A stretch of DNA of 64,000 bases from Crenothrix sp043729335 (GTDB lineage Bacteria; Pseudomonadota; Gammaproteobacteria; Methylococcales; Methylomonadaceae). The stretch is taken from positions 62,001 to 126,000 of the forward strand of contig NZ_JAYTLQ010000010.1 in assembly GCF_043729335.1 (NCBI RefSeq). The letters are read 5' to 3'. Shown here in pieces: positions 54,364 to 62,401 of this stretch. A program made the translations under genes and the position numbers. The notes under the pieces are model-generated. The model did not search any database. It worked only from the letters and a program-made list of their open reading frames with translations, and was not told where the DNA came from. Within the stretch, counting starts at the first letter, position 1. Every line of letters starts with the position of its first letter.

Positions 54364-54512
54364 AGTTTATGTGTGTAGTCTGGCTGAATAGCTGGGTTAA
54401 GGATAGGAAAAATCAGGCGCTTGGCATAAGCTCTTTGCCTGTTTTCTAGGTTTTTGGGTAATATCAGCAAAATTATACAACACAACGCGTGTTTTAATGG
54501 GGAGAGAGTCGT

Positions 54513-55649
54513 TTGCAAACAAATTGGCCTAAAGAACATAACACAGTGAGTCGGCCTTTCGTTACCGTTCTCGATAAAATGATTGTTTTGGATGTGTTAA
54601 AGACGCTACTGTCGGTTTGGTCAGTGATTGTAGTGATTATTGTCAGCCGGGCCTTCATCAGAATTTTGGATAAAGCGGTTGAAGGCCAGGTTTCTAATGA
54701 AACATTGCTCACTATGTTGGCGCTTAAAACCGTGATTACTAGCATTGAGTTATTACCCGCAGCGGTTTTTATGGCGGTATTAATGGTGTTGGGGCGTATG
54801 TACAAGGAACATGAAATGGCGGCTGTGGCTTCGGCAGGTGGCGGTTCAGGAACCATTTATCGAGCCCTGTTTTTGTTGATATTGCCCCTGAGTTTACTGA
54901 CAGTGGGTTTGTCACTGGTGGTGTCGCCGTGGGCTGAAGCAGGTATGGAAAAATTGTTGCACAGGGATAAACAATCAGCGGATATTCGTGGCATTTCCGC
55001 TGGCAAATTCAGTGAGTACAGTCATGGCGATTTGGTTTTTTATGTTGAACATATCGATGCCAATAAAAAAATGCACAAGGTGTTTGTTCAACAAAAAAGC
55101 AAGGGGTATTTAGGTATTATTAATGCCGAGGCAGGACGGTTGGTTGACTTACCCACGGGACGCTACATGATTTTTGAACACGGTGAGCGCGTACAGGGTT
55201 TTCCGGGCAAATTAGATTACGTTATTGAGAGCTTTGATGAATATGCCGTGCAAATAGAGGAAAAAAGCAGTTTGCTGGATTTTCCCCGTGAAGCGATGAC
55301 TAGCGGGGATTTATGGCGCTCCATGGCATCCGCTGATATCGCTGAATTACAACGCCGTTGTTTTATCCCGTTAAGCATCTTGTTACTGACTTTTTTGGCT
55401 GTGCCGCTGGCGCAGGTTTCGCCACGCGGTGGTATTTATGGCAATATCGCCATCGGTTTTTTAATTTACTTTACCTATGGCAATTTGGTGCGCGTCAGTC
55501 AGGCCTGGGTGACGAATGGCACTATTACAGGCGCTGTGGGCGCTGTGGGTGTAAATGGTTTATTTTTAATAGTAGGCGGGATTTTATTGGCAAGACTCTA
55601 TGGTTGGCCGTGGCTTATGCTGAAATTTAGTCATAAGGTTGGCAGATGA
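54513..55649 (+). CDS. lptF: LPS export permease LptF
   Basis: A 378-residue YjgP/YjgQ-family protein with three helices before and three after a periplasmic domain. Typical segments are KTVITSIELLPAAVFMAVLMVLGRMYKEHEMAA, ISAGKFSEYSHGDLVFYVEHI and RRCFIPLSILLLTFLAVPLAQVSPRGG. With LptG and LptB it extracts LPS from the inner membrane. Start TTG at 54513 is backed by GGGGAGAG 6-8 bases before it; GTG 54546 is possible but has a weaker site. lptG follows with a 4-bp overlap. Confidence 0.95.
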   Translation: MQTNWPKEHNTVSRPFVTVLDKMIVLDVLKTLLSVWSVIVVIIVSRAFIRILDKAVEGQVSNETLLTMLALKTVITSIELLPAAVFMAVLMVLGRMYKEHEMAAVASAGGGSGTIYRALFLLILPLSLLTVGLSLVVSPWAEAGMEKLLHRDKQSADIRGISAGKFSEYSHGDLVFYVEHIDANKKMHKVFVQQKSKGYLGIINAEAGRLVDLPTGRYMIFEHGERVQGFPGKLDYVIESFDEYAVQIEEKSSLLDFPREAMTSGDLWRSMASADIAELQRRCFIPLSILLLTFLAVPLAQVSPRGGIYGNIAIGFLIYFTYGNLVRVSQAWVTNGTITGAVGAVGVNGLFLIVGGILLARLYGWPWLMLKFSHKVGR

Positions 55650-56713
55650 AGGTATTAACCTACTATATTGTTAAAGAAATCCTCAAAGGCTCTTTTGTGG
55701 CCTTGTTGTGCTTGTTAACGCTGTTTAATCTATTTACTTTCAGCGATGAATTAGGCGATCTTGGTAAGGGTCAATACGGGCTAAAAGAGATTGTTTACTA
55801 CGTTAGTTTAACGTCGCCTACGGTTTTTTATGAATTGATACCGGCATCGGCATTATTAGGCAGTCTTTTTATATTGGGTAACATGGCCAATAACCGTGAG
55901 CTTATTGCCATGCAATCGGCGGGATTATCAGTTTTTGGTATTGTAAAATCTGCTTTGCTGGCAGGTGCTGTATTGGTGGTGATTGCTTTTTTGGTGGGTG
56001 AGTTTATTGCACCACTGGGCGAGCGTATGGGGCAAAAGATTAAGTTAACTTCGCAAAATCAAAAATCTATCATGCACTCGCGCTATGGATTGTGGATACG
56101 GGAAGGCAATCAATTTATTAATGTTAGGCGTATACAAGAGGACGGTAAGCTTGCCGTTATCAATATGTACGAGATAGATGAACAACGCCACCTACGTCGC
56201 CTGGTTTCTGCCAAACAGGCCACTTTTTTGGGCAAACACCAATGGAAGTTGGAAGGCATTCTGGAATCTGAAGTATCCATCCAGCAAATGCACAGCCGTA
56301 AACAAAAGCAACGGATTTGGAAATCATCGATTGATCCGCAGCTGTTTAAAATGGTTACGGTAAACCCCAATAACCTATCGCTTTATGATTTGGCCATGTA
56401 TGTTGATTTTTTGAAAGAGAATCACCAAAAATCGCAGACTTTTGAGCTGGCTTTTTGGGGGCGGGTTGTTAATCCATTGGTTACGTTTGTGATGTTACTG
56501 GTGTCTGTGCCGTTTGTAATAGGTATTAAACGCGGGGTCAGTGTAGGTAGCCGAATACTAATTGGTGTGGTTATTGGCATGGGCTTTAATATCATTGATA
56601 AAATTGCCAGCCATTACGGCTTAATTTATGAGCTTAACGCGCCCTGGGTGGCAATCCTGCCAAGCCTGTTAATACTGATTGTGACATTATTTGCAATAAG
56701 GAAAGCCTATTAA
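55646..56713 (+). CDS. lptG: LPS export permease LptG
   Basis: A 355-residue partner of LptF. It begins VLTYYIVKEILKGSFVALLCLLTLF, with LIPASALLGSLFILGNMANNRELIAMQSAGLSV after the second helix and RVVNPLVTFVMLLVSVPFVIGIKRGVSVGSRIL near the C terminus. The periplasmic beta-jellyroll lies between (RYGLWIREGNQFINVRRI). Start overlaps lptF stop. Confidence 0.95.
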   Translation: MKVLTYYIVKEILKGSFVALLCLLTLFNLFTFSDELGDLGKGQYGLKEIVYYVSLTSPTVFYELIPASALLGSLFILGNMANNRELIAMQSAGLSVFGIVKSALLAGAVLVVIAFLVGEFIAPLGERMGQKIKLTSQNQKSIMHSRYGLWIREGNQFINVRRIQEDGKLAVINMYEIDEQRHLRRLVSAKQATFLGKHQWKLEGILESEVSIQQMHSRKQKQRIWKSSIDPQLFKMVTVNPNNLSLYDLAMYVDFLKENHQKSQTFELAFWGRVVNPLVTFVMLLVSVPFVIGIKRGVSVGSRILIGVVIGMGFNIIDKIASHYGLIYELNAPWVAILPSLLILIVTLFAIRKAY

Positions 56714-57032
56714 AGTCGACAATAGTGGTTTGTGTTTTTGGTGGCTGTGCAAAGGCATGCCCTGTGTTCAGTAGATTTTGCCGCTATTGCAAATACAATT
56801 GTGGATATTATTTGACATAACTCTGTAACATTAGGATTAAATTGATAGTTTTTGTTGTAAATATCCTGAAAAACCATAAAATAGTCGGCGATTGCGAGGA
56901 CGTAAATCACCTGATTTCAACAGGGATTAATTTTTAGTCCACAATTAATAATGTGTTACTATTTGGTGTTAGTCCTAGTGTTTTTCGGGGCAATATCAGG
57001 TCTTATAAACTTAATAAAATTAGGGTATATTT
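56714..57032. other. Intergenic gap between lptG and the lipoprotein gene
   Basis: About 320 AT-rich bp with no frame of quality. A weak pairing (CAATAGTGG near 56720 with CCGCTATTG near 56770) could form a loose hairpin after lptG. The promoter of the lipoprotein gene presumably lies in the last 100 bp, but no clear boxes are visible. Confidence 0.4.
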
Positions 57033-57680
57033 ATGAAAAATAAAGAAATTATAGCAGTAAGCCTGGTTAGTTTAGCCCTGTTGGCAGGTTGTGGTGCTGA
57101 AGATCAAGGCACGCCGCCCGCCAATGATAGACATGCTGTACCAAAAGAATCCAAAGCCAGTTCTATCATCGATTCTGTTAAATCCACAACTGACGCTGCT
57201 GTTAATGCGACTAAAGATGCCACAAACTCCGCAGTTGAAGGTGCAGAAAATGCAGGCGCAGTTGTTGTTGATACCGCTAAAACAGCGGGTTCTGTTGCCA
57301 CCGACGCTGCTGGAAAAGCGGCAGACGGCGCAGCCGCAGTAGGTTCAGCGGCTGTTGATGGCGCTAAAGCGGCAGGTGAAGTTGCAACCGATGCTGCCGG
57401 TAAAGTTGCAGAAGGTGCTGCTAACGCAGGTTCTGCTGCGGTTGATGGTGCTAAAGCGGCGGGTGCTGTAGCAACCGATGCTGCCGGTAAAGTGGCAGAA
57501 GGTGCTGCTAACGCAGGTTCAGCGGCTGTTGATGGTGCTAAAGCGGCGGGTGCTGCTGCAACGGATGCGGCGGGTAAAGTCGCAGAAGGTGCATCTGCTG
57601 CGGGTTCTGCTGCCATTGATAGTGCTAAAGCTGTAACTAAAGACGCAAAAGAGGCTGGTAATAAAGTCTTAACTCACTAA
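57033..57680 (+). CDS. Ala-rich repeat lipoprotein, LEA-like
   Basis: The signal peptide ends with a lipobox (LALLAGCGAE), so Cys21 should be lipidated. From about residue 55 on, the protein is built of Ala-rich amphipathic repeats of about 29 residues, such as ATDAAGKVAEGAANAGSAAV followed by DGAKAAGAV. Each seems to divide as 11+11+7. At least three units are nearly identical at DNA level (87-bp period). This pattern is like group 3 LEA and apolipoprotein-like helices, which fold on drying or on membranes. A role in envelope stress or as a Lpp-like spacer is plausible but unproven. A terminator follows. Confidence 0.82.
   Translation: MKNKEIIAVSLVSLALLAGCGAEDQGTPPANDRHAVPKESKASSIIDSVKSTTDAAVNATKDATNSAVEGAENAGAVVVDTAKTAGSVATDAAGKAADGAAAVGSAAVDGAKAAGEVATDAAGKVAEGAANAGSAAVDGAKAAGAVATDAAGKVAEGAANAGSAAVDGAKAAGAAATDAAGKVAEGASAAGSAAIDSAKAVTKDAKEAGNKVLTH
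57300..57625 (+). repeat. 87-bp tandem DNA repeat inside the lipoprotein gene
   Basis: Three to four units of 87 bp repeat the sequence encoding ATDAAGKVAEGAANAG and SAAVDGAKAAG. Units differ by a few bases, most at third codon positions. Limits are approximate. Confidence 0.75.
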
Positions 57681-57688
57681 AAGCGCTG

Positions 57689-57709
57689 AAAATCAGTTAC
57701 TGATTTTTT
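57689..57709 (+). terminator. Intrinsic terminator after the lipoprotein gene
   Basis: AAAATCAG (57689-57696) pairs with CTGATTTT (57700-57707) across a 3-base loop, followed by a T-run to 57709. It lies 9 bp after the stop codon. Confidence 0.75.
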
Positions 57710-57720
57710 AATTCGCTCGA

Positions 57721-57751
57721 TCAGGCATTGATACTTAGTGTCGATGCCTGA
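57721..57751. terminator. Second hairpin after the lipoprotein gene
   Basis: TCAGGCAT (57721-57728) pairs with ATGCCTGA (57744-57751), and the stem extends inward to 13-14 pairs if G-U pairs are counted. No clear T-run follows. It may back up the first terminator or protect the 3' end. The remaining 290 bp before the next gene contains nothing else I can support. Confidence 0.5.
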
Positions 57752-58047
57752 CGCTCCTCGTAAGCCAACTTAATTCATGCCTTTGTTGTATTTAATGAAT
57801 GTGTCTTATCTTATCCAGAGTTTAGCGGTGAATTAGGCTTAATGAAAATATTGGCATTTTGATGAGATACATTATGCCCGAGCTCATAAATAAATAGTCC
57901 ATATCACCCCTTTTGCTTTACCATCGCTCTCTTTTTATCATTTTTTTCTACAAAAGTTCATGATGCCCGTTAGGCATGGAGTGCTATCTGCCATTAAAAT
58001 GAGTCGTAAGAATAATCAATTTTCAGTTAGTTAGGGAGTGGAACATC

Positions 58048-58572
58048 GTGTCAGTTCTAAAATTTAACAATAAACACCCAAGAATCGGCAATTCAGTTTA
58101 CATAGATGACAGTGCGGTTGTTATTGGTGATGTCAGCATTGGCGATGATGTATCAATATGGCCGACCTCGGTCATAAGAGGCGATGTTGAAAGTATTACT
58201 ATCGGTGCAGGCACAAATATTCAAGACGGTTCTGTGCTACATGTTTCCCATGCAACGCCTTTTTCAGAAAAAAGTTACCCGCTGGTTATCGGCAAAGGCG
58301 TTACTATTGGGCACCGAGCGGTTGTTCATGCCTGTACTATTGGCGATTACTGCCTAGTTGGCATGGGATCCATCATTATGGATGACGCTGTCATAGAAGA
58401 TTACGTTATGTTAGGCGCAGGATCTTTAGTGCCATCTGGAAAAAAACTGGAAACAGGGCATCTTTACGTAGGGGCTCCGGCTAGGCGCATAAGACCTTTG
58501 AAGGATTCTGAACGCGAGTTTTTGGAATATTCTTATCAGCATTACATCCAGCTAAAAAATCAGTACTTGTAA
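58048..58572 (+). CDS. Gamma-class carbonic anhydrase-like hexapeptide protein (YrdA family)
   Basis: A 174-residue left-handed beta-helix: DSAVVIGDVSIGDDVSIWPTSVIRGDVE, then VLHVSHATPF, VTIGHRAVVHACTIGDYCLVGMGSIIMDDA and VEDYVMLGAGSLV-like turns. The His residues in VSH and in GHRAVVHAC occupy the metal positions. Family members bind zinc or iron, yet many YrdA homologues show little carbonic anhydrase activity. Start is GTG with a GGGAG-type ribosome site. It stands alone between two terminator-like regions. Confidence 0.9.
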   Translation: MSVLKFNNKHPRIGNSVYIDDSAVVIGDVSIGDDVSIWPTSVIRGDVESITIGAGTNIQDGSVLHVSHATPFSEKSYPLVIGKGVTIGHRAVVHACTIGDYCLVGMGSIIMDDAVIEDYVMLGAGSLVPSGKKLETGHLYVGAPARRIRPLKDSEREFLEYSYQHYIQLKNQYL

Positions 58573-58586
58573 TATTTGGCTATTCA

Positions 58587-58710
58587 CTTAAGGCGGGGCA
58601 CTCAATAAGGCACACCGTTCTGCCTGAGCTTGTCGAAGGGTGTACGGTGTGCCGCACATGGTTCGACAAGCTCACCACGAGCGGCACACCTTCACCTGTC
58701 CCGCCTTAAG
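58587..58710. repeat. REP-like nested palindrome between the carbonic anhydrase gene and aroE
   Basis: Outer arms CTTAAGGCGGG (58587-58597) and CCCGCCTTAAG (58700-58710) match exactly. Inside, GGCACACCGT (58609-58618) pairs with ACGGTGTGCC (58644-58653), and TGAGCTTGTCGAA (58625-58637) pairs with TTCGACAAGCTCA (58662-58674). The last motif is a widespread dispersed repeat in proteobacterial genomes. It sits between converging genes and may end transcription both ways. Confidence 0.8.
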
Positions 58711-58726
58711 TTGGGAGCCTAATATT

Positions 58727-59560
58727 TTATAGCCCGCGCTGTGAATTCATGAGTGTAATTACGCTTTGCGTCGCGGGTGTTACTTTACGCCAAATATAAA
58801 AAGCCGCAGCGGCTTGCTCCACTAACATTCCTAAGCCATCCAGGCTTTTTAACGCGTTGTTTGCTAATCCCCAGCGTACGAAAGTCGTGGATTGATTGCT
58901 GTAAGCAAGGTCATAACAATACCCGTTTTTTGCCAACAAATTTTCTGGTAAAGGCGGCAATTCTCCACTTAAGCTGGTTGATGTGGCATTGATAATTAAA
59001 TCAAATTGCTGAGTAAGCAAATCATCGAATCCACAACCGGAAATCGGACCCAGATGTCCAAAAACTTGCGCTAGTTCAACAGCTTTATCAACAGTGCGAT
59101 TAGCAATTACAAGCCGTTGTGGTGATTGCTCTAAAATAGGCTCAATGATGCCTCGGCTAGCCCCACCTGCGCCTAAAATTAAAATACTACGCTCTTTTAG
59201 CGTAATACCGTGATTGTGTATTAAGTCGGTCACTAATCCGATGCCATCAGTATTATCACCCAGAACAGAACCGTCAGCTTGCAACGCGAGTGTATTCACT
59301 GCTCCACTTCTCTGCGCCCGTGGGGTTTTATGATCAGCATAGTGCCATGCCAATTCTTTTAGCGGGATAGTGCAGTTAAGACCTTTGCCGCCCTCTGTAA
59401 AAAAAGTGTTAGCAGCTGTCGCAAATTGTGCGGCGGGTACGCGTTCAGCAGTATATTGCAGTGATTGCCCGGTTTGTTCGGCAAATAACTGATGGATTTT
59501 TGGCGATTTGCTGTGGCCAATCGGGTCGCCGAAAACGGCATATCTGTCGAGGATTATCAT
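58727..59560 (-). CDS. aroE: Shikimate dehydrogenase
   Basis: A protein of about 277 residues. YAVFGDPIGHSKSPKIHQLFAEQTG holds the shikimate-binding serines, KGLNCTIPLKELAW the catalytic Lys, GDNTDGIGLV the Asp, and ILILGAGGASRGIIEPIL the NADP-binding loop (AGGASR; ANRT follows). It reduces 3-dehydroshikimate with NADPH. ATG 59560 overlaps the hemB stop (ATGA). An in-frame GTG at 59572 is an alternative. Confidence 0.94.
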   Translation of the reverse strand: MIILDRYAVFGDPIGHSKSPKIHQLFAEQTGQSLQYTAERVPAAQFATAANTFFTEGGKGLNCTIPLKELAWHYADHKTPRAQRSGAVNTLALQADGSVLGDNTDGIGLVTDLIHNHGITLKERSILILGAGGASRGIIEPILEQSPQRLVIANRTVDKAVELAQVFGHLGPISGCGFDDLLTQQFDLIINATSTSLSGELPPLPENLLAKNGYCYDLAYSNQSTTFVRWGLANNALKSLDGLGMLVEQAAAAFYIWRKVTPATQSVITLMNSQRGL

Positions 59561-60576
59561 TCCTTCAGCCACTGAGCCACCGATTTGGCAAAGTAAGTCA
59601 AGATAGCATCACTGCCCGCACGTTTAAAAGCCATGAGTGATTCCATAACCACCTGTTTTTCATCAAGCCATCCATTTAGACTCGCCGCTTTTATCATGGC
59701 ATATTCGCCGCTGACCTGATAGGCAAAGGTAGGTACGCCAAACTCTTGCTTAACCCGATAAATAATATCTAAATACGGCATGCCTGGCTTAACCATCACC
59801 ATATCTGCACCTTCTTGCAGATCCAGTGCGATTTCTCGTAGGGCTTCATCGGAATTGGCAGGATCCATTTGATAGTTGTGCTTATTGCCTTTACCCAGGT
59901 TACCGGAAGACCCTACTGCATCCCTGAACGGGCCATAAAAACTGGAGGCATATTTAGCCGAATAAGCCAATATGCGGGTATTAATATGATTATTGGCCTC
60001 TAATGCCTGCCGGATTGCACCGATACGGCCATCCATCATGTCAGAAGGTGCCACAATATCAGCACCCGCTTGTGCATGCGATAAGGCTTGTTTGACCAGC
60101 ACGGCGATGGTTTCATCATTAACGACATAACCTTGCGCATTAACAAGGCCATCTTGGCCATGCGAGGTGAATGGATCAAGCGCAATATCCGTAATAATAC
60201 CCAATTCGGGCAGGGCTTTTTTTAACGCGCGTACACTGCGCTGAATTAGCCCATCTGGGTTGTAGGCTTCAGCAGCGTTATCTGATTTTTTATCGGCAGC
60301 AATGACCGGAAACAGTGCAATAGCAGGAATGCCTAAATTGAAAAGCAACTGAGCCTCCTCTAGCAGCAAGTCCAAAGATAAGCGTTCTACATCTGGCATG
60401 GAGGTAATGAACTCTCGCTGCCCGCAACCTTCCGTCACAAATAAAGGATAAATCAGGTCATCAGCCGTGAGCTGGTTTTCCCGCATCAAACGCCTAGAAA
60501 AGTCGTTGTAACGCATTCGTCTCATGCGTGTATAGGGGAATTTAATGTTATTATAAGACATCTTGTCTATACTCAT
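59557..60576 (-). CDS. hemB: Delta-aminolevulinic acid dehydratase (porphobilinogen synthase)
   Basis: A protein of about 339 residues from the ATG at 60576 (an in-frame ATG at 60633 would add 19 unusual residues). The active-site lysines are in LAYSAKYASSFYGPFRDA and MVMVKPGMPYLDI. The metal loop reads DIALDPFTSHGQDGLV, with Asp in place of the Cys ligands of zinc enzymes, so it belongs to the Mg-dependent class. It condenses two 5-aminolevulinate molecules in heme synthesis. Its stop overlaps the aroE start. Confidence 0.95.
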   Translation of the reverse strand: MSIDKMSYNNIKFPYTRMRRMRYNDFSRRLMRENQLTADDLIYPLFVTEGCGQREFITSMPDVERLSLDLLLEEAQLLFNLGIPAIALFPVIAADKKSDNAAEAYNPDGLIQRSVRALKKALPELGIITDIALDPFTSHGQDGLVNAQGYVVNDETIAVLVKQALSHAQAGADIVAPSDMMDGRIGAIRQALEANNHINTRILAYSAKYASSFYGPFRDAVGSSGNLGKGNKHNYQMDPANSDEALREIALDLQEGADMVMVKPGMPYLDIIYRVKQEFGVPTFAYQVSGEYAMIKAASLNGWLDEKQVVMESLMAFKRAGSDAILTYFAKSVAQWLKE

Positions 60577-60690
60577 TAGCTTAGGAATATCGGCGTTACA
60601 CACCTGGATAAACCGATGTGTTAGTAGGTTCATTGTATCAGGGAATAAACGTTCTGATATTTCAAATTTGTCAGATTATTAGAGGTTTTT

Positions 60691-61323
60691 ATGAAGGTTA
60701 AACGCTTTACACAACTCAGTTTATTGGTCATGTTACTGGGATTTTTGCCAATTTCTCACTCCGTTGCGGCTGAGTTGGCAGCGCCTCAGGTGGCCATAGA
60801 AAACGCATCTACAAAATTACAGCAAAAATTACAGGATAAAGCCTTCACCAAAGACTTTGTCAAAATCACCGAGTTTGTTAATGATGTTATTTATCCGCAC
60901 ACGGATTTTAATTTGATTTCCTCCCTGGTCCTGGGCAAGCTTTGGAAAGGCGCAAGCCCTGATGAGCAGGCACGATTTAAGCAAGAATTTCAAACTTTAC
61001 TGGTAAGAACCTATTCCAGGGCATTTGTAGAATTTAAAGATTGGACCGTGCGCTTTTTACCGCTACAAATGGAACCTGGCGCCACCAAGGTCATTGTAAA
61101 AACTGAAGTGATTCAGCCGGGCATTCAGCCTATCGGCGTTAATTACCGTATGGTGCTGAGTAATGGCGCATGGAAAGCCTATGACATTATGATTGAAGGC
61201 GTAAGTTTGGTAACCAACTACCGCACAACGTTTGCGAATGAAGTGCAAACTAAAGGCTCGTTAAACGCGGTTATTGAAAATTTGGTCAAACGTAATTCGG
61301 ATGCATTAATTGCCAAAAAATAA
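60691..61323 (+). CDS. MlaC/Ttg2D-family periplasmic phospholipid-binding protein
   Basis: A signal peptide (LSLLVMLLGFLPISHSVAA) and about 185 mature residues. VNDVIYPHTDFNLISSLVLGKLWKGASPDEQARFKQEFQTLLVRTYSRAFVEFKDW-type content is typical of MlaC (only short parts quoted here: SPDEQARFKQEFQTLLVRTY). YRMVLSNGAWKAYDIMIEGV is the second hallmark. MlaC ferries phospholipids between outer and inner membrane. No other mla gene is adjacent, so it is an orphan copy. It diverges from hemB. Confidence 0.9.
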   Translation: MKVKRFTQLSLLVMLLGFLPISHSVAAELAAPQVAIENASTKLQQKLQDKAFTKDFVKITEFVNDVIYPHTDFNLISSLVLGKLWKGASPDEQARFKQEFQTLLVRTYSRAFVEFKDWTVRFLPLQMEPGATKVIVKTEVIQPGIQPIGVNYRMVLSNGAWKAYDIMIEGVSLVTNYRTTFANEVQTKGSLNAVIENLVKRNSDALIAKK

Positions 61324-61370
61324 CTACCCAGTAGGTTTTTCGGTTAGCCATCATCCTAAAGGAATCTGAT

Positions 61371-62363
61371 CTGTTACCGACACTGATTGCAAAGTATTCG
61401 ACGCTGTACGATATTTTGTCGAACATAAAAGCAGATGCTTGGGCAACTGTATTACCCAAGCAACTCGACCAGGCATTTGATAGTAGTAAACAGGGTGATT
61501 TGGCCGGTTGGTTTGATAGCATCCAGGCTCTGCCTACTGTTACTAGCAGCCTGCACAGACTGTTAGATAGCGATGCCATAACTATAGGCGCTGCGGCAGA
61601 AATAAGTCTGATGCAGCGTCAGCAATTGCAAGAAAACCTCAAAAGTTTACATCCGTGGCGCAAAGGCCCTTATGACCTATCCGGAATTTATATTGATACT
61701 GAATGGCGCTCTGATTGGAAGTGGAACCGATTAAAGGATCATATCTCGCCTTTAAAACAGCGCACCGTTTTGGATATAGGTTGCGGCAATGGCTATCATT
61801 GTTGGCGTATGCTCGGTGCAGGTGCTAAAGCGGTAATTGGTGTTGATCCGATGCTGCTTAATGTCATGCAGTTTTTAGCGGTTAAAAAGCTGTATGGGGA
61901 AGCGCCCATTCACGTATTGCCTCTGGGTATAGAGCATATTCCTACTGGTTTAAAGGCATTTGATACCGTGTTTTCCATGGGGGTGCTGTATCACCGGCGC
62001 TCGCCTATCGATCACTTGTTGGAATTAAGAGATACCTTACAATCTGGCGGCGAACTAATTCTAGAGACTCTGGTGATAGATGGCAAGTTGGGCGAGGTGT
62101 TATTGCCGGAAGATCGGTATGCCAAAATGCGTAACGTATGGTTTTTACCCAGTTGCGCCACTTTGGAAAGCTGGTTAAAACGCTGTGGTTTTAACAATAT
62201 TCGCTTGATTGATGTGACGACGACTAGCGTTGAAGAGCAGCGTAGCACTGATTGGATGCGTTTTCATTCGTTACAGGATTTTCTTGCTCCTGAAAACCCA
62301 CAGCTGACCGGCGAAGGCTTGCCCGCACCCAAACGGGCTATTTTTATTGCTAATGCCCAGTAG
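61371..62363 (+). CDS. cmoB: tRNA U34 carboxymethyltransferase
   Basis: HPWRKGPYDLSGIYIDTEW, SDWKWNR, VLDIGCGNGYHCWRMLGAGA, FSMGVLYHRRSPIDHLLEL and LILETLVIDGK are diagnostic for CmoB, which uses carboxy-SAM to make cmo5U34 in tRNA. Reading only from the first conventional codon (TTG 61416) gives 315 aa and leaves out a family-like N terminus. The frame is open upstream to CTG at 61371, preceded by AAGGA at 61358-61362 with 8-base spacing, and the extra residues LLPTLIAKYSTLYDIL fit the CmoB N terminus (E. coli has FYSLIAKNHL). I propose the rare CTG start. Confidence 0.93.
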   Translation: MLPTLIAKYSTLYDILSNIKADAWATVLPKQLDQAFDSSKQGDLAGWFDSIQALPTVTSSLHRLLDSDAITIGAAAEISLMQRQQLQENLKSLHPWRKGPYDLSGIYIDTEWRSDWKWNRLKDHISPLKQRTVLDIGCGNGYHCWRMLGAGAKAVIGVDPMLLNVMQFLAVKKLYGEAPIHVLPLGIEHIPTGLKAFDTVFSMGVLYHRRSPIDHLLELRDTLQSGGELILETLVIDGKLGEVLLPEDRYAKMRNVWFLPSCATLESWLKRCGFNNIRLIDVTTTSVEEQRSTDWMRFHSLQDFLAPENPQLTGEGLPAPKRAIFIANAQ

Positions 62364-62401
62364 ATAGGCAAATCTTTGCGTCTCTACTGGGAGCATGCGT
62401 T

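Noticed and set aside
57104..57616. A 170-codon minus-strand frame with Ala/Pro-rich repeats
   Set aside because: It is the antisense shadow of the repetitive lipoprotein gene, whose signal peptide and lipobox make the plus strand clearly correct.
57300..57625. 87-bp repeats that might suggest a CRISPR or satellite array
   Set aside because: They are coding repeats without unique spacers.
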